From Kiritimatiellales bacterium (GTDB lineage: Bacteria; Verrucomicrobiota; Kiritimatiellia; Kiritimatiellales; Pontiellaceae), in assembly GCA_021734595.1 (NCBI GenBank), contig JAIPIO010000003.1:1-39205 (forward strand): a stretch of DNA of 39,205 bases. Direction: 5' to 3'. The notes below the pieces were generated by a model. That model did no database searches, was not told the origin of the DNA, and saw nothing but the letters and a program-made list of their open reading frames with translations. Position 1 is the first letter of the stretch, and the number at the start of each line of letters is the position of its first letter. Shown in pieces: positions 15,263 through 22,578 of this stretch. The translations under genes and the position numbers were made by a program.

Positions 15263-17308
15263 ATGAAAAGAGCGATTGTTTGCATTGCACTACTTGCGGC
15301 AGGATTTATCCATGCAGAGTCCTACACACCCGGAGTGCCGGACTGGTTTCTTGAAAACCGGGTGCAGGCCCACATGGAGCATGGCATTGACTGCTGGGAG
15401 ATTGCCCCCGCGATTCATCAGCGCATTGCCGGTGCCGGTTCGCAGGTGCTTACCCGGATCATTCTTAACCGGGACGAAGGCGCCTGGTACCCCAGCGCGG
15501 TGGGGGAGACCCACGAGCTGGCGCAGGACCGGGATATCCTGCAGTTCCTGGTGGATGATGTTCATGGCAACAACATGAAGTGCATCGGCTATTTCCGCCT
15601 GATGTCCGATGCCTGGGCGCAGACCAACCACTTCGACTGGGTCTGCCGCGACCACGAGGGCCAGCCGGTGAAGGAGCCGCGGGGTAAGAATGTTAAGAAT
15701 TTTATTGGGGTCATTTGTCTGAACTCCCCCTACCGGGACTACATCAAGACGCGGTTGATCGAACACGCGAAACGCGGTGTGGACATCATCTATTTCGATT
15801 CCTGGCACATGCCGCCGGTGTGTACCTGCGAGTACTGCAAAAAGGCGTTTGAAAAGAAAAAGGGGAAACCGTTCCCGCTTGAAGTCCAAGAAGGCGCCGA
15901 GGAAATTACGGAAATCATCGACGGTTTCGAGGATTATCCCGTGGGCAAACCGCCGTTGGGGAAACTGTCCGCATCTGCCGACACAGCGAATCAGCTGTAT
16001 GACCAGTTTGGCGATCCCATTCTGGGGGAAGGCATTTTCACGCCGGAATATCTCGAAGTAGCTGAATTCGTGGGCGAAACCCTGGTTGAAGTGTTTACCG
16101 ATTGGATACTGGCTTGCCGCAAGGTGAATCCCGACCTGCGCTTTGCCATCGGTTCATCCCTCTATCCCGGATTTGTATCCCAACCCCAGCTCACGGATGA
16201 TTTTCTGGCCTTGGCCGACACCTCCAAGACGGAATTCCACAAACCCTTCGGTGGAAATCCTGAACAGTATGCCAAGGATCTGATCGTGGCCGGCGGCTTT
16301 GCCGAGCCGGCCCTCGACCTGCAGTGCGCGGTGGGTTGGTCGCACGTCCGGGATTCCTCCGGTTTCCGGCCACCGCTCATGTGGATTCCCGCCATCCGTA
16401 TGGAGCAGGAGGCGCGCTATTCCAGCGCGGCGGCGGTCACCTACGGCTGCATCGCGTCCATGGCTTTTCACGGCAAGGCTTACAAGCGGGTTGGCGGAAA
16501 GCGGGTGACGGATATGCCGGAGGATGATGCCCCGCTTTTCACATCCTCGTATGAGATGGGGGAAAAGGTGTCGCCCCACCTCGCCCATGCCATCCCGTAC
16601 GGCTGGGCGGCCGTTCACATCAGCGATGCCGCGCGCAACCGCAGGCTCAACAGCCGGGAGATCATGTGGAAGGATATCTTCAGCCCGGTGCTGGGAACGG
16701 TCCGCGCCCTCAAAGAGGAGCATATTCCCTGGATCACGCTGAACGACAAATGCCTTGCGGAAGGAAAGCTCCCGGAGGAATTGAAGGTGCTGGTGTTGCC
16801 GTGGGCGGAGGAGCTCACCGACGCCCAAAAGAAAAACGTGGAAGCCTTGGCGGGAAAAGGGGTGGCCATCATCAAGCTCGACAGCAAGGCGGGGTGGCAT
16901 CTGGAAAGCATGTTGCCGAAACTCATGGACTCCTTCCTGAAGGATGTCAGGAAGCAGGCGGGATCCCCGCCGGTCCGGGTGCGCGGCCCCAAACACATGC
17001 ACGCGGTATACTACCGCAATCCAATGGACGGCACCTTTGTCGTCGCCTTGTGCAACGACTGGGGCTGGTTCCATTCGATACGGGCCAGGAAAGGAACGAG
17101 GCCCGAGGATGATCCGCGATTTTTCGGCAACGCGCCGGAAATTGCTCCCTGCACGAATGTGAGCATGGAGATTGATAAGGCATTCAAGAAATCCCCGGTT
17201 GTGATTGAGGCGTTTAGCGGTGCAACACTGACGGCCGCAAACCGAAAGGGTGTGGCAACGGTAACGGTGCCGGATTTCCAAATACAAAGCCTGGTGGTGG
17301 TAAAATGA
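15263..17308 (+). CDS. Exported putative glycoside hydrolase, TIM-barrel type, family uncertain
   Basis: The predicted protein has 681 residues. The start at 15263 follows GAGGTGA and gives a signal peptide (M-K-R-A-I-V-C-I-A-L-L-A-A-G-F-I-H-A). The N-terminal half looks like a (beta/alpha)8 barrel of the alpha-amylase/fucosidase/GH42-like type: G-V-D-I-I-Y-F-D-S-W-H-M-P-P is a probable catalytic-strand Asp, followed by a C-T-C-E-Y-C-K-K cysteine cluster found in related putative hydrolases of PVC bacteria. The middle (V-L-V-L-P-W-A-E-E-L-T-D-A-Q) resembles the trimerisation-type Rossmann domain of GH42 relatives, and the end is a beta-sandwich. I cannot assign a family or substrate. The stop overlaps the next start (ATGA). 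Confidence 0.65.
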   Translation: MKRAIVCIALLAAGFIHAESYTPGVPDWFLENRVQAHMEHGIDCWEIAPAIHQRIAGAGSQVLTRIILNRDEGAWYPSAVGETHELAQDRDILQFLVDDVHGNNMKCIGYFRLMSDAWAQTNHFDWVCRDHEGQPVKEPRGKNVKNFIGVICLNSPYRDYIKTRLIEHAKRGVDIIYFDSWHMPPVCTCEYCKKAFEKKKGKPFPLEVQEGAEEITEIIDGFEDYPVGKPPLGKLSASADTANQLYDQFGDPILGEGIFTPEYLEVAEFVGETLVEVFTDWILACRKVNPDLRFAIGSSLYPGFVSQPQLTDDFLALADTSKTEFHKPFGGNPEQYAKDLIVAGGFAEPALDLQCAVGWSHVRDSSGFRPPLMWIPAIRMEQEARYSSAAAVTYGCIASMAFHGKAYKRVGGKRVTDMPEDDAPLFTSSYEMGEKVSPHLAHAIPYGWAAVHISDAARNRRLNSREIMWKDIFSPVLGTVRALKEEHIPWITLNDKCLAEGKLPEELKVLVLPWAEELTDAQKKNVEALAGKGVAIIKLDSKAGWHLESMLPKLMDSFLKDVRKQAGSPPVRVRGPKHMHAVYYRNPMDGTFVVALCNDWGWFHSIRARKGTRPEDDPRFFGNAPEIAPCTNVSMEIDKAFKKSPVVIEAFSGATLTAANRKGVATVTVPDFQIQSLVVVK

Positions 17309-17889
17309 AAAAACTCATGATCTGTCTATTGCTGTCGATTGTGCAACATGCGGCGGCCGGTCCGTACAAGCTATCCACCTGCGAAAAAACCAGCATCACG
17401 GTTTCGGATGAACAGGCGGCATCGGGCAAGCAATCCTTGAAGTTCATCGACCATCCCGAGGCCAAGAAGAACGGTTACCCGCACCTTTGTTTGACGCCGG
17501 CTTTCATGGACAACAATACCGTCCAGTTTGCCTGCGACCTGCTGCTGGATGAAAAAGCGACTGTATCCATCCAGTTCCGCAAGACCCCCAGCGGCAAAGG
17601 GGTGCTGGGACCCCAGTTAAAAATTGCCGCCGGTAAAATCGCCTGCTCCGGGGAATCCCTCGGCAGCTACAGTCCGGGCGAATGGGTGCACCTTGAACTG
17701 GAGCTCCGGTTGGCCGACGGCAACTACACGGTATGGGCCAAATCTTCTCCCGACAGCAAAGCCCAACAAAAAAAAATGGCATTCAAGGATCCCGCATTCA
17801 GCAGCTGCACCTGGGTTGGAATCATCAGCAGCGGCAACACGGACTCGACATTCTATCTTGATAATCTTGTCCTGAAGCCGGTGGAGTAG
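17305..17889 (+). CDS. Exported concanavalin-A-like (LamG-type) protein
   Basis: The predicted protein has 194 residues. A signal peptide (M-K-K-L-M-I-C-L-L-L-S-I-V-Q-H-A-A-A-G) precedes one beta-sandwich: S-G-K-Q-S-L-K-F-I-D, then W-V-H-L-E-L-E-L-R-L-A-D-G-N-Y-T-V and a last strand F-Y-L-D-N-L-V-L. This pattern is common in small carbohydrate-binding or DUF1080-like jelly rolls. It overlaps the preceding hydrolase gene by 4 nt, so the pair is probably co-translated and may act on the same glycan. No catalytic residues are recognisable. Confidence 0.7.
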   Translation: MKKLMICLLLSIVQHAAAGPYKLSTCEKTSITVSDEQAASGKQSLKFIDHPEAKKNGYPHLCLTPAFMDNNTVQFACDLLLDEKATVSIQFRKTPSGKGVLGPQLKIAAGKIACSGESLGSYSPGEWVHLELELRLADGNYTVWAKSSPDSKAQQKKMAFKDPAFSSCTWVGIISSGNTDSTFYLDNLVLKPVE

Positions 17890-17954
17890 CAATAGCGCCG
17901 CTGATCAGTAAGATCTGCAAAGATAGCCATGACTATTCCGTTGATTTGTCTGAA

Positions 17955-18080
17955 CAGACCAGGCAAAGGCCAAAGCAGGTCAGGCCGCTGACCAGCAGAA
18001 TGGCGAGGCCGAGGTTGATGTTTTTGTAGGCCAAAATGCATTGAGGGAGTAGGCAGGCACGGGGCCGGCGATGGCGGTCC
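17955..18080 (-). pseudogene. Remnant of a sodium/solute symporter C-terminus
   Basis: It matches the tail of the symporter gene at about 19014-19136. Translated pieces include A-Y-K-N-I-N-L-G-L-A-I-L-L-V-S-G-L. One A is missing in the AAAA run near 18033 (the intact gene has five), which breaks the frame. No upstream part of the gene is present. Confidence 0.8.
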
Positions 18081-18317
18081 CCCGCCAAACCCCTGGCCGG
18101 TGGAATCCTGCCCCGCCGGGCCACCCGTCCATTGCGCATTCTCCACACAACACCCGAGCCCTACGGGCAACCCCGTGGTTCCCCAGGCATGACCCGCCTT
18201 TGCCATAGGCTGCGGCATGGTTCACCTGCTCGCTGTGAAGGGGACATCGCGCCGCCGCATATGTTGTTCGCATTCTCCCTGCTGCATGCAGGGTTTCCTG
18301 CGTAGGCGGATGGGTGG
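18081..18317. other. Intergenic block of unknown origin
   Basis: This GC-rich stretch joins the symporter remnant to the PadR locus. Several frames are open over short distances, but none has a start with a ribosome site or a family match I can name. It may be debris from another deleted gene. Confidence 0.3.
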
Positions 18318-18343
18318 CCGATATATCATATAATGATATATCT
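18318..18343. promoter_or_regulatory. PadR-type operator, downstream copy
   Basis: GATATATCA and TGATATATC arms (9 bp) are separated by tataa, just after the padR-like stop codon. The same site in the opposite orientation lies upstream of the gene at 18815-18843. Confidence 0.55.
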
Positions 18344-18345
18344 CC

Positions 18346-18687
18346 CTATTTGCAGTTCGTGAGAAGGCGGTTGATGCCGGCGGAGAAGAGTTCCCATTTT
18401 TTGGCGCGGACCTTGAGTTCGGCAAGGCCGCGGGACGTAATCCAATAGGTATTGCGCACCCGTTTCTCGCAAACGGTTTCCTGCCGGCTTTTGAGCCAGC
18501 CTTTTTTCTCCATCTGCCGGAGCAGCGGATAGATCCGCCCCAGCGACGGATGAACCACCTCATGTGAGATATCGCCCAGCTCCTGCCGAATGAGGTAGCC
18601 GTGCATGGAGGCCCCGCCGTTCAGCAGCGCCAGAATGAGCATCTCGGTGTGCCCCTTTACCATTTCCCCTTCTACCGGCCGTTTCAT
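18346..18687 (-). CDS. PadR-family transcriptional regulator
   Basis: The predicted protein has 113 residues, normal for a short PadR protein. GGAAGGAG precedes the ATG at 18687. The winged helix is typical: M-L-I-L-A-L-L-N-G-G-A-S-M-H-G-Y-L-I-R-Q-E-L near the start, G-R-I-Y-P-L-L-R-Q-M-E-K-K-G-W-L in the recognition region and Y-W-I-T-S-R-G-L-A-E-L in the wing. PadR proteins are usually repressors of transporters or efflux genes and control themselves. Near-identical AT-rich palindromes flank the gene, and the upstream one contains TATAAT on this strand, so autorepression is likely. The symporter operon lies next to it and is a candidate target. Confidence 0.92.
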   Translation of the reverse strand: MKRPVEGEMVKGHTEMLILALLNGGASMHGYLIRQELGDISHEVVHPSLGRIYPLLRQMEKKGWLKSRQETVCEKRVRNTYWITSRGLAELKVRAKKWELFSAGINRLLTNCK

Positions 18688-18814
18688 ACGCTCCTTCCTC
18701 TACTTGCAGGCTGGTCGCTCCGAAGGATCGCGAGTCTCCGACCTGCGGTGCGCACCGCCACCATTCAGGTGGTTCCACCTCCACCGAGACGGCAATTGGC
18801 ATCGCCTGAACATC

Positions 18815-18843
18815 TGCGATACATATATCATTATATGATATAT
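18815..18843 (-). promoter_or_regulatory. PadR operator overlapping a -10 box
   Basis: ATATATCA and TGATATAT arms are separated by ttata on the plus strand. On the minus strand the centre reads TATAAT, a perfect -10 box, about 140 nt before the PadR start. No good -35 box is present. Confidence 0.55.
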
Positions 18844-18866
18844 CTGCCAAGACGGCCGTTGCGTGG

Positions 18867-18945
18867 TTTCCAATGTTTGGAAATGGGGCATTCTCTTTTT
18901 CCAGACCTTGGAAAAACGACGGATCATTTTTCCAATGTTTGGAAA
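18867..18945. repeat. Cluster of three TTTCCA-N5-TGGAAA palindromes
   Basis: Copies lie at 18867-18883 (atgtt), 18898-18914 (gacct) and 18929-18945 (atgtt), with start-to-start spacing of 31 bp each time. All lie between the convergent-side end of the symporter operon and the PadR promoter. Confidence 0.8.
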
Positions 18946-18970
18946 TATCGGCGCGCTCGGCGCGTACGCC

Positions 18971-20428
18971 CTACCTGCCTCTCTTGTTCTCTAGCAAAGC
19001 GGGTGGTGAAGAAAATATATAACAGAGACCAAAGCAGATCAGGCCGTTGACCAGTAGAATGGCGAGGCCGAGGTTGATGTTTTTGTAGGCCAAAAATGCA
19101 TTGAGGGCGTAGGAACACAAGGGGCCGGCGATGGCGATCCAGGGCACCCTCTTGTCGTTGACTTGACGCTTCAACAGAATGCCGAAGGCGAAGAGGCCCA
19201 GCAAGGGACCGTAGGTGTAGCCCATGGCTTTGAAGAGCGTCCAGACCACATCGTTGTTACCGAGTTGATGAAACCCGCAGACCACCAGAAACAAAACAAC
19301 GGAAAAGGCGATGTGGACCTTGCGGCGATAGCTCACCTGCCGGTTGGGGGACTTTGATTCGATGTCGGCAAAATCGACGCAGAACGAGGTGGTGAGCGAC
19401 GCCAAGGCCGAATCGGCACTGGAGTAGGCGGCGGCCACCACACCAAGTATGAAAACGATGAAGGCCCCCGGCGTGGCCAAATGCTCAATCACCCCCGGGA
19501 ACACCTTGTCGCCGTCCAGCTGGGGCAGGAATTTCTGGACATAGAGTGTCAGGAAGGCGCCCAGTACCAGAAAAGCAAAGCTGCTCAGGACAAACAGGAT
19601 GCTGAAGCTGAAAATGTTTTTCTGGGACGAGCGCAGGCTGCTGCAGGTGAGATTTTTCTGCATCATATCTTGGTCCAGGCCATTCATGACAATGGTGAGG
19701 AAAATGCCGGAGACAAAGCTTTTCAGGAACGTCGCCCAGCCCGAAGAAATCTGAGTCAACCCGCTTTGCCGAGCCGTGTTGAGGCATTCTGAAAAGCTGG
19801 AGCCCATGGTGCCGGGAAGCTTGATGATGAAGAATGCCAGGGCGAAGAGGAGGAAGAGGGTTTGCAGTGTGTCGGTCCAGACCACGGTTTTGATGCCGCC
19901 TTTGAAGGTATAGAGCCAGATCAACAGGATGGAAACAAAAGCGGTTGCGGCAAAAGGCAGTTCAAATGAGGTGAATAGAGGTTTGAAAACAATGTTGTGC
20001 AGAACAACAGCGACTAAAAACAGGCGCAGGGAAGCGCCGACTGTGCGCGACAATAAAAAGCAAAAGGCCCCCGTGCGGTAGCTGTGCCGTCCAAAGCGCT
20101 CATTGAGGTAGCCGTAGATCGATGTCAGGTTGAGCTTGTAGTAAAGAGGCAACAGCATCAGGGCCATCACCCAGTAGCCCACCATGTTGCCCAGTACAAG
20201 TTCCATGTAGGAAAAATGGTTTTTCACCACGGAACCGGAAACCGATAGGAATGTGACTCCCGACAGCGACACCCCGATCATACCGAATGCCACCACAAAC
20301 CACGGGGAGCGGCGACCGGCACGGAAAAAGTCATCGTTTGAATTTTTTTTACCCGTGAAAAAACCAATCAGGCAGAGAATGCCGAAATAAGCAAAGAGAA
20401 TGATGAGACCTGTAAGGGAGTTATTCAT
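18971..20428 (-). CDS. Sodium:solute symporter (SSS family)
   Basis: The predicted protein has 485 residues and about 13 membrane helices. The N-terminus has the SSS pattern D-D-F-F-R-A-G-R-R-S-P-W, then G-V-S-L-S-G-V-T-F-L-S-V-S-G and the sodium-site region A-A-A-Y-S-S-A-D-S-A-L-A-S-L-T-T. The substrate cannot be read from sequence; relatives carry sugars, sialic acid, amino acids or carboxylates. The start overlaps the stop of the MurU/AmgK-like fusion by 8 nt (ATGAATAA), so the two form an operon and a muramyl or amino-sugar substrate is a reasonable inference. The tail is duplicated as a remnant at 17955-18080. Confidence 0.92.
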   Translation of the reverse strand: MNNSLTGLIILFAYFGILCLIGFFTGKKNSNDDFFRAGRRSPWFVVAFGMIGVSLSGVTFLSVSGSVVKNHFSYMELVLGNMVGYWVMALMLLPLYYKLNLTSIYGYLNERFGRHSYRTGAFCFLLSRTVGASLRLFLVAVVLHNIVFKPLFTSFELPFAATAFVSILLIWLYTFKGGIKTVVWTDTLQTLFLLFALAFFIIKLPGTMGSSFSECLNTARQSGLTQISSGWATFLKSFVSGIFLTIVMNGLDQDMMQKNLTCSSLRSSQKNIFSFSILFVLSSFAFLVLGAFLTLYVQKFLPQLDGDKVFPGVIEHLATPGAFIVFILGVVAAAYSSADSALASLTTSFCVDFADIESKSPNRQVSYRRKVHIAFSVVLFLVVCGFHQLGNNDVVWTLFKAMGYTYGPLLGLFAFGILLKRQVNDKRVPWIAIAGPLCSYALNAFLAYKNINLGLAILLVNGLICFGLCYIFSSPPALLENKRGR

Positions 20429-22280
20429 TATTCAGGCTCAGGAGTTTGCCGACCAGTTTGTTCAAGACGGGAAATTCTATTTTGAGGCATGACACCTCTT
20501 CGTTCAGTAATTCCAGGGCGGGAGGGATAAATTCCAGAAATTCTTCTTTACCGCGAATGGTGGAGAGAAAGCCGTAGGCTCCGAGAGCCTGCATATGACG
20601 CTGCATGCCGCACAGGACAAGGGCTTGTTGTGATTCGCCGAAAGTCATGTTGAGCCGGTCGCTGGCGATCGCCAGATAATGACGTTCCAATTCCTTGCGC
20701 AGATGGTGGGGGAGACAGAGATAGGGGTCGCCGATCATCGAGGCGGCATCATAGAAGCACGGCCCGTGACGGGCGGCCTGGAAATCGATGACCCAGGGTT
20801 TTCCCTGATGGATCATCACATTTGACGACTGGAAATCACGGTGCATCAAGTTGCGGGGGAAACCGGAAACGGTGTCGGCCAGCTGCCGGAATTCCCGCCC
20901 AAGAGCCTCTACACGCGGCTGGCAGAACTCTTTTAAGCCGAAAATTCGGTAAACACACCGTTCCATAAAATAGGAGCTTTCCCAGCGCAGGACGGTTTTG
21001 TCGAAAGGTTTGTCCCGGGGGTATGGGGAGTCGTCCGTGTCTGTCCATTGGAAATCAATCAAAAGGTCCAACACGGTTTTGAGCATGTGTGCGATTTCTT
21101 CAACCGAATGGGTTTGGCACCAGATCCGCAAGGATTCATCACCCAGATCTTCCAGCAGCATTTGCCTTTTCGCCGGGTTGTGCGAATAGATTTGCGGTAC
21201 GGGAAGATCATTCCGCCGCAGTATTTCGGTGAGTACAATCTGGCGTTCCACCATCGGTTCAACGGCGGTGTACTCCAACAGCAGGCCCTCCGCAACATGG
21301 CGGTAGACCCGATCCGAGCCGCCGAGTATCGTCCTGCCGTCTTTGGGGATATTCTCAGTGGCCGGCAACGAAAAGGATTCACGGAAATCCGGGCCGGCAA
21401 CAATCGAACTCAATGTTTCCCCGTTTTCGATATGGGTTCCCGGCAAAAGGATGGTATCGCAAAGTTCGACGTTTGAACCGATCACCACGTTTTTCTCAAC
21501 CACGCAGATTCCGCTGATCTGTGTGTCCCAGGGGATTCCCAACGGCTCGGCAAAGAAGCGCTCAGATCCTTTCAGGCAGGAGAAAGCCCCTTCGGCGAAA
21601 CTGGCCACATTCCCCAGATCGATCCAGGGGCTGGATCCGATGTCATATGTACCCACCCGTTTCGTTTGTTCAGCGGCCGCCACCCAATATGGAGGCACAT
21701 GGGATTCGCCTTTGGGCAGGGTTTCGAGAAACTCCGGTTCATAAATGGCCGCGCAGGCATAGCCCAGCCAACGATGCACGCCGGGGGTTTTCATCTCCTG
21801 GTCGATACAAAGCAATTTTCCTTCGGCATCCACACCCACCCGGCGTTCACGGGAACGGTCTTGCACCGCAAGCGTCACCATATTTCCGGAGCGCCGATGA
21901 TGCTCGGCGAATGCCTTCCAATCGATATCCGTCAAAATATCCCCGTTGATCAACAGGCAGGTGCCCTGCATGAAAAAATCGCGGGCATTGGCAATGGCTC
22001 CACCCGTTCCCAAAAGTTCCTCTTCGTAAAAAAACGTAGGACGAGGCAGCTCAGGCTGCAGTTCCCGGGCCCATTCCTGGAAGAGTTCCGGCTGGTAGTG
22101 CAGATTCATCGCTAAGTCGTGGATTTTTAAGGAAACCTGAACGGAATGAAGCAGCCGCTCAATCAGGACGACCCCCGCCAACGGCAGCAAAGGCTTCGGG
22201 AATCTGTTCGACACAGGTTGCAGCCGGGTTCCCCGTCCTGCCGAAGCAATAAAAAGATTAAGCGGCCATTCATGTTCCAT
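20421..22280 (-). CDS. Fusion of MurU-like nucleotidyltransferase and AmgK-like sugar kinase
   Basis: The predicted protein has 619 residues. Residues 5-235 form a sugar-1-phosphate nucleotidyltransferase, with G-R-G-T-R-L-Q-P (16-23), P-K-P (28-30), L-L-G-T-G-G-A-I-A and I-N-G-D-I. About 250-296 is a short hexapeptide-like strip (V-V-I-G-S-N-V-E-L). From about 320 there is an aminoglycoside-phosphotransferase-like kinase with catalytic H-R-D (480-482), Asn in S-S-N and I-D-F-Q (498-501). The I-D-F-Q...G-P...Y-D-A-A-S tail resembles AmgK, the anomeric MurNAc/GlcNAc kinase, and MurU uses its product, so the fusion could perform two successive steps of cell-wall sugar salvage. Upstream TTG at 22298 is in frame but less likely than the ATG at 22280. 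The stop overlaps the symporter start. Confidence 0.82.
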   Translation of the reverse strand: MEHEWPLNLFIASAGRGTRLQPVSNRFPKPLLPLAGVVLIERLLHSVQVSLKIHDLAMNLHYQPELFQEWARELQPELPRPTFFYEEELLGTGGAIANARDFFMQGTCLLINGDILTDIDWKAFAEHHRRSGNMVTLAVQDRSRERRVGVDAEGKLLCIDQEMKTPGVHRWLGYACAAIYEPEFLETLPKGESHVPPYWVAAAEQTKRVGTYDIGSSPWIDLGNVASFAEGAFSCLKGSERFFAEPLGIPWDTQISGICVVEKNVVIGSNVELCDTILLPGTHIENGETLSSIVAGPDFRESFSLPATENIPKDGRTILGGSDRVYRHVAEGLLLEYTAVEPMVERQIVLTEILRRNDLPVPQIYSHNPAKRQMLLEDLGDESLRIWCQTHSVEEIAHMLKTVLDLLIDFQWTDTDDSPYPRDKPFDKTVLRWESSYFMERCVYRIFGLKEFCQPRVEALGREFRQLADTVSGFPRNLMHRDFQSSNVMIHQGKPWVIDFQAARHGPCFYDAASMIGDPYLCLPHHLRKELERHYLAIASDRLNMTFGESQQALVLCGMQRHMQALGAYGFLSTIRGKEEFLEFIPPALELLNEEVSCLKIEFPVLNKLVGKLLSLNNE

Positions 22281-22345
22281 GCTCCAATGGTCTACCAAGA
22301 ATCAGTGGGGGTTCATAGCTTAAAGAAACATTTGCACCAGGACCG
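22281..22345. repeat. Upstream block of the MurU fusion, copy 1
   Basis: It contains CAAGAATCAGTGG and GGTTCATAGC and runs into CCGCC. The same block lies upstream of the second MurU gene (27690-27805) and of the remnant (24225-24328). Confidence 0.75.
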
Positions 22346-22399
22346 CCTTTTTTGCATCGCCGCCATCTGGGCGGCCTGTTCCCGAAGGCTGGAAAAATA

Positions 22400-22437
22400 T
22401 TTCCAGGCATTGGAAGAAACGCTCCAATGATTGGAAC
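22400..22437. repeat. Two TTTCCA-N5-TGGAAA palindromes
   Basis: TTTCCA-ggcat-TGGAAG at 22400-22416 and GCTCCA-atgat-TGGAAC at 22421-22437. The second ends 15 bp before the -35 box of the sulfatase promoter. Confidence 0.7.
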
Positions 22438-22452
22438 CCGCCGTTGCCAGCC

Positions 22453-22481
22453 TTGACAGAGCACCCTCCCTCCACTACACC
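22453..22481 (+). promoter_or_regulatory. Stereotyped promoter before leader ORF and sulfatase
   Basis: TTGACA (22453-22458), 17 bp ending CCTCCAC, TACACC (22476-22481). GCCGTTGCCA precedes the -35 box, as at 24457. GTG follows 8 nt after the -10 box. Confidence 0.75.
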
Positions 22482-22489
22482 TGTTAACC

Positions 22490-22564
22490 GTGAAACCGCT
22501 CTCCAGAACGACCGCGCCGGGCGCGTGCCCGTATCGCCTGAATAGCGATTTCCAATCAGTTTGA
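22490..22564 (+). CDS. Leader ORF, 24 residues, before the sulfatase
   Basis: GTG start 8 nt after the -10 box; the peptide begins V/M-K-P-L-S-R-T-T-A-P and ends L-N-S-D-F-Q-S-V. It is homologous codon by codon to the ORFs at 13375 and 34052. Its stop is 14 nt before the sulfatase ATG, and the sulfatase ribosome site lies in that gap. The flanks 22497-22505 and 22539-22547 can pair as an outer stem with two mismatches, around a GC-rich inner hairpin (CGCG, 5-nt loop, CGCG). Confidence 0.45.
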   Translation: MKPLSRTTAPGACPYRLNSDFQSV

Positions 22565-22578
22565 TATGGAGTTGCACG

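Noticed and set aside
18560-18850. Minus-strand frame starting inside the PadR operator
   Set aside because: It begins in the operator/-10 region, overlaps the PadR gene in another frame, and lacks a ribosome site and any family pattern.
18867-18945. Cluster of three palindromes considered as a CRISPR-like array or terminators
   Set aside because: Units are only 17 bp with 14-bp gaps, there are no cas genes, and stems are AT-rich without a consistent T run.
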